Shown one piece after another: positions 60,772 to 64,000 of a DNA stretch of 64,000 bases. The stretch comes from Meandrina meandrites (lineage: Eukaryota > Cnidaria > Anthozoa > Scleractinia > Meandrinidae). The stretch lies in the NCBI GenBank assembly GCA_963693305.1, contig OY855905.1, forward strand, positions 40,037,895 to 40,101,894, given 5' to 3'. Positions within the stretch are counted from its first letter, which is position 1; the number at the start of each line of letters is the position of its first letter. The position numbers and the translations under genes are program-made. The notes beneath the pieces are model-generated. The model did not search any database and was not told the DNA's origin. It saw nothing but the letters and a program-made list of their open reading frames with translations.

Positions 60772-62808
60772 TCTTCGCCCGCGCTCTACGGGAACGCTTG
60801 CTACGCGGGTTAATCTTTGCTTTAAAATAAAGACCAATGCCGAAATCTGGAGTCTGAAAGCCTATATTGTAGCAAATCTGCCGAGCTTTGCTTTTGAGGC
60901 TATGTCAGTTTAATCTACATTGTGTATTGATAAGTAATTTGTTTCTTTTTTTTTCTCAATTAGATGTAAAGCTATGTACCTTTATACTGAAATAAAGTTG
61001 TTATTACTCCTTTCCAGTTCACTATGAACTATTTCACTAAGTAATCCAAGTCGCATAAAATTCTTCTTCATCAGTAGCCACCACAAAGCATTGAGAGTGA
61101 ACAATTAGTGTTTAGGATAAGTTGCTGCATTTGATCAATCATATTTTATAATCTCTGAAATTTGTACACGATGCGGAGTACGTTTAGCTTGCCAGCGATT
61201 TTCACTTTGCTGTGACAATACTTCCATCAATTGCATGCCGGTTTTTCGTTGTATCCCTTAACATCTTGTTAAATTCATACATTACTATCCACTACAGCCA
61301 CAATTTTTAATTGTGCGTGTGGGTGACTTAAGGGCTTTCGTGGCGCCTTCAGGACCAAATGCTTCCCTTCATCCATAAAAGATTTGCTTTTTTAACAAAC
61401 TAAGACAAAATCAATTTACGTTGCTGAGAACATTATGCACAGTTTTCTATCATTATTTTTATAAATTGAAAAATCAAGAACGGATAAATTGAAAGATCAT
61501 ATCTGAGATCATATCTGAGATTTATATTTGATTTATATCTGAACATCAAAAATCAGAAAATCGAGTTAAAACATTTCAAAAGTACATTTAGAAGAATTAA
61601 ACCTGCTATTTACTAGTTAAAGAATTTTAGGTTTGACTTATTCTGATTTTTTTTTCTTTTCTTATAAAGGGCTATAAAAGAAAGCACTACCGGATGTCAT
61701 TTCAAATTTAGTTGATTTTATTTTTTAAAGGAAGAAAACGAAATACAGATTGCAAATACGGAAATGATTCAGTTTCCTTTAATCTGCTTTCGTAAATGAT
61801 GTAATTAAATCTTACAAACATAAATTTGTAGACTTAAATGTACTGATAAATTGGTGCAAAACTAACTTCGATACTATAAAATACGTCAGTTTTACTCGCA
61901 TTGTTCTCTTTTCGGCATAAAAAGGCGCTTTACGCTGTTAAACTTCGTTTTGTATTTCACAGAATGCAGTCAATAGTTTTTGAACTTATCTTAACCATAA
62001 GCCGCATTTTTCCCGCAAGGCTTTTCATAATTATACAAAATAGTGTTTACTACTCGATAAAAAATTGATGTAAACCGCGCCTCACGACTTCTGATATTTT
62101 CCAAAACGAGCGAGGTTTGTAAACATGCTCCGAATGTTGACTTCATCCAAATTTATTCACTTTTTCGCAACAAATACTGTCAAAAAGTATCAACAAATCA
62201 CCAGGAAATCAATTTGTTTCTAGTAAACTGGTGTTTGTCTTTTCGTTTTATTAATTAAGAATTCTCATCAGTGTATGCACTGTACGCGGATGGGTATGAT
62301 TCATCGCACAAGGGAAAAACAAAATAAATTAGCACTGTACAAGATCGATCCTTAAAATAAATTAAGATTTCTGCGTCCTCAGTCTAGAACAGAAACGCAT
62401 TGAGAAAACGAAAACAACTGTAAAGGACAAGTTTTTCGTCAACGATATTTGCTTTTTATTTTATTGAAAGTAAAAGGTCATCACTAGAAAAATCGAGGGT
62501 TCCATATTAATTTCTTCCGAAAATAAAAAAAGAAAGTTTTCAGTTTTCGCTAACTACAGTTTTACAACATTGGTAAGGCGTGTTTGGATAATCAGCAGCG
62601 ATTTGTGAACAAATTAAAAACGAGACACGGTTATGTGACGCGAATTGTTGTTTTTGTCGTTAGAAGTACTGGTTTTTCTTTTGGATTTTCATGATTTTTT
62701 TAGTGTAAAGAAACCTACGTCCTTGCTAAAGTGGAAAGGAAATATATCTTTCCAAAATTCTGTTAACAAAAATACATGCGGAACTAAACATATATTTACC
62801 TTAAGAGA

Positions 62809-63145
62809 TTTTCTATGATTTTCGAGCAGCCATTGTCTTGTGGGTTGGTACGAACAGGAGAAACTCTTCCTGAGCCTTGGGCGTTTGATTCAACACCAGG
62901 CGTTTCTTGCAACAAGTTAAGGTAACAAGGAAATATGAAACTCACATACCCGGAGCCTTCACAAACCAACAGCAATGTGGCATGTGACACAACGACAAAG
63001 GCAACTGTTTGAGTGGCCCTGTAAACACTACCTTTTCCTCTGTGTTAGATGCCACATTTGTTTGTTGATGGAAATTTATTAAATGCCTCAAACTGACTTC
63101 TCTGTCTCCATGCGTCGCTGTTTGGTAATCTCCGTTCCGCCCCAT
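62809..63145 (-). CDS. Possible exons of an unidentified leftward gene
   Basis: An ATG at 63145 opens MGRNGDYQTATHGDREVSLR and stays open to about 62948. A second candidate exon, about 62809-62902, lies between a TTGCAAG acceptor and a GTAAAT donor. It can read TPGVESNAQGSGRVSPVRTN and on to KIIENLL. The two do not join in one clear frame with the donors I can see, so at least one boundary is wrong or they belong to different transcripts. DNA upstream of the ATG (63180-63240) is CpG-rich, like a promoter. No family was recognised. Confidence 0.25.
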
Positions 63146-64000
63146 GATACACAGAGGCCCCAAGCACACAAAGCAGTGTTTAGATAAGGATCCGGCTCCT
63201 CGCGGTTTTGCCGTAACCCATTCCCGCCTGATCGGCCGCGTATTGACCGAACATTCATCAAATACTTGTCTTATTTACTGGGATGCAGCTGCTGTGAATA
63301 CACTAAGATGAAAAGCTTGATCTTCACCGCAAGACGCTTTCCCCCCAAAAAAGTCTGAAATGGGTTCATAATTGTTTCACAGATCGACATACTGATATGA
63401 TATTCATAAATAAAAACTGCGATGGCAAGTTTCTTTACAATGTTACAGCTAGGATTCAACTCAAAGTTAATTGATTGTCAGTTGATCGCTCATCTAAAAT
63501 TTGCCTTCGGTTCACTTACTTAACGTGTTCTAGTGGTTGTCGAAAACATGAGAACGCAGGCATAGACAGGGTTAACCGCAGGGTTCGGGCATGAAGCAAT
63601 TTTGTTTAGGCTCATGTAAATTCAGTGATGAAGATAATTGAGGTGTGGAGAGTTACTGGGTTAATTTCTTTCTTCGCTTTGAGCGGAAGCCGGTTACGGT
63701 TTTTTGTTTGCGGGGAAGCAAAGTTTCTGCCCTGCACTCAAAAGAAATTTTCATTAAACTACTATAATAATGATGAACGTTTGCGAGAAGTTTATTTTCA
63801 TGGGGAGGCTATGGTTCTGTATAAATCAAATTGCACAGTTTTCATCTTTTCTTATATTGTATGGTCAATAGAAGATATAGATATAGAAGATTCTGAGTAA
63901 AATTAAGAGCTTATTTCTCCCTTCTTGCTTATTCGTCAGCAAATATTCTGCATGCGATGAGTTTCTTTTTTGACCAGGAAGCTAAATGGCTAGATGAGGT
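63146..64000. other. Right edge, no firm gene
   Basis: A plus-strand frame of 90 codons (63628-63900, starting MKIIEVWRVTGLISFF) is open and hydrophobic in part, but it has no recognised family and no supporting signals. It may be an exon of a gene that continues past the window, or chance. Confidence 0.3.

Larger units (their letters stand above)
59887..62790. other. Upstream flank of the GPCR with repeats
   Basis: No exon was recognised. It contains a G-rich tract (about 60056-60101) and a 186-bp MITE (60586-60771), each listed separately; the rest is AT-rich. Confidence 0.5.

Overview
This window is eukaryotic (metazoan) genomic DNA, AT-rich, with many short exons, GT-AG introns and a dense load of small DNA transposons. 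The gene set and repeat style fit a cnidarian, most likely an anthozoan such as a stony coral. That placement is an inference from general familiarity, not from a search.

Four host genes can be reconstructed by joining exons with matching splice phases. (1) A gamma-glutamyltransferase on + (2316-21688, 16 exons, about 610 aa). (2) A CaMKII on - (25484-41241, 18 exons found, one linker exon unresolved). (3) An erlin-type SPFH/prohibitin ER protein on + (41567-52583, 13 exons, 335 aa). (4) A rhodopsin-class GPCR on - (55790-59886, 2 coding exons, 380 aa). CaMKII and erlin are head to head, with 325 bp between their start codons that holds CCAAT, CRE-like and E-box motifs. A possible small gene runs leftward from 2035, head to head with the transferase. 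Possible exons also lie near 62.8-63.15 kb on -.

The most striking mobile element is an 8,442-bp DNA transposon (5168-13609) in intron 3 of the transferase gene. It has identical 88-bp terminal inverted repeats that begin TAGTCTCC, and a perfect 9-bp target duplication. It carries a RecQ-like superfamily-2 helicase on + and a multi-exon transposase-like gene on - of the type I know as DUF6589. The transposase copy has a frameshift. Small relatives with TAG...CTA ends lie at 10.67, 20.29, 28.28 and 60.59 kb. The one at 20.29 kb sits exactly at the centre of a 276-bp palindrome.

Other insertions are mostly intronic. They include a 1,043-bp element at 47671-48713 (9-bp target duplication, arrays of a GGTCCATGGACC palindrome), a solo LTR at 45154-46078, tRNA-derived SINEs, TTAA-flanked MITEs, a Tigger-like MITE and a broken Crypton-like recombinase piece. 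The CaMKII gene also carries three decayed partial copies of its DFG exon and a 565-bp tandem duplication. No prokaryotic, CRISPR or rRNA features were seen.
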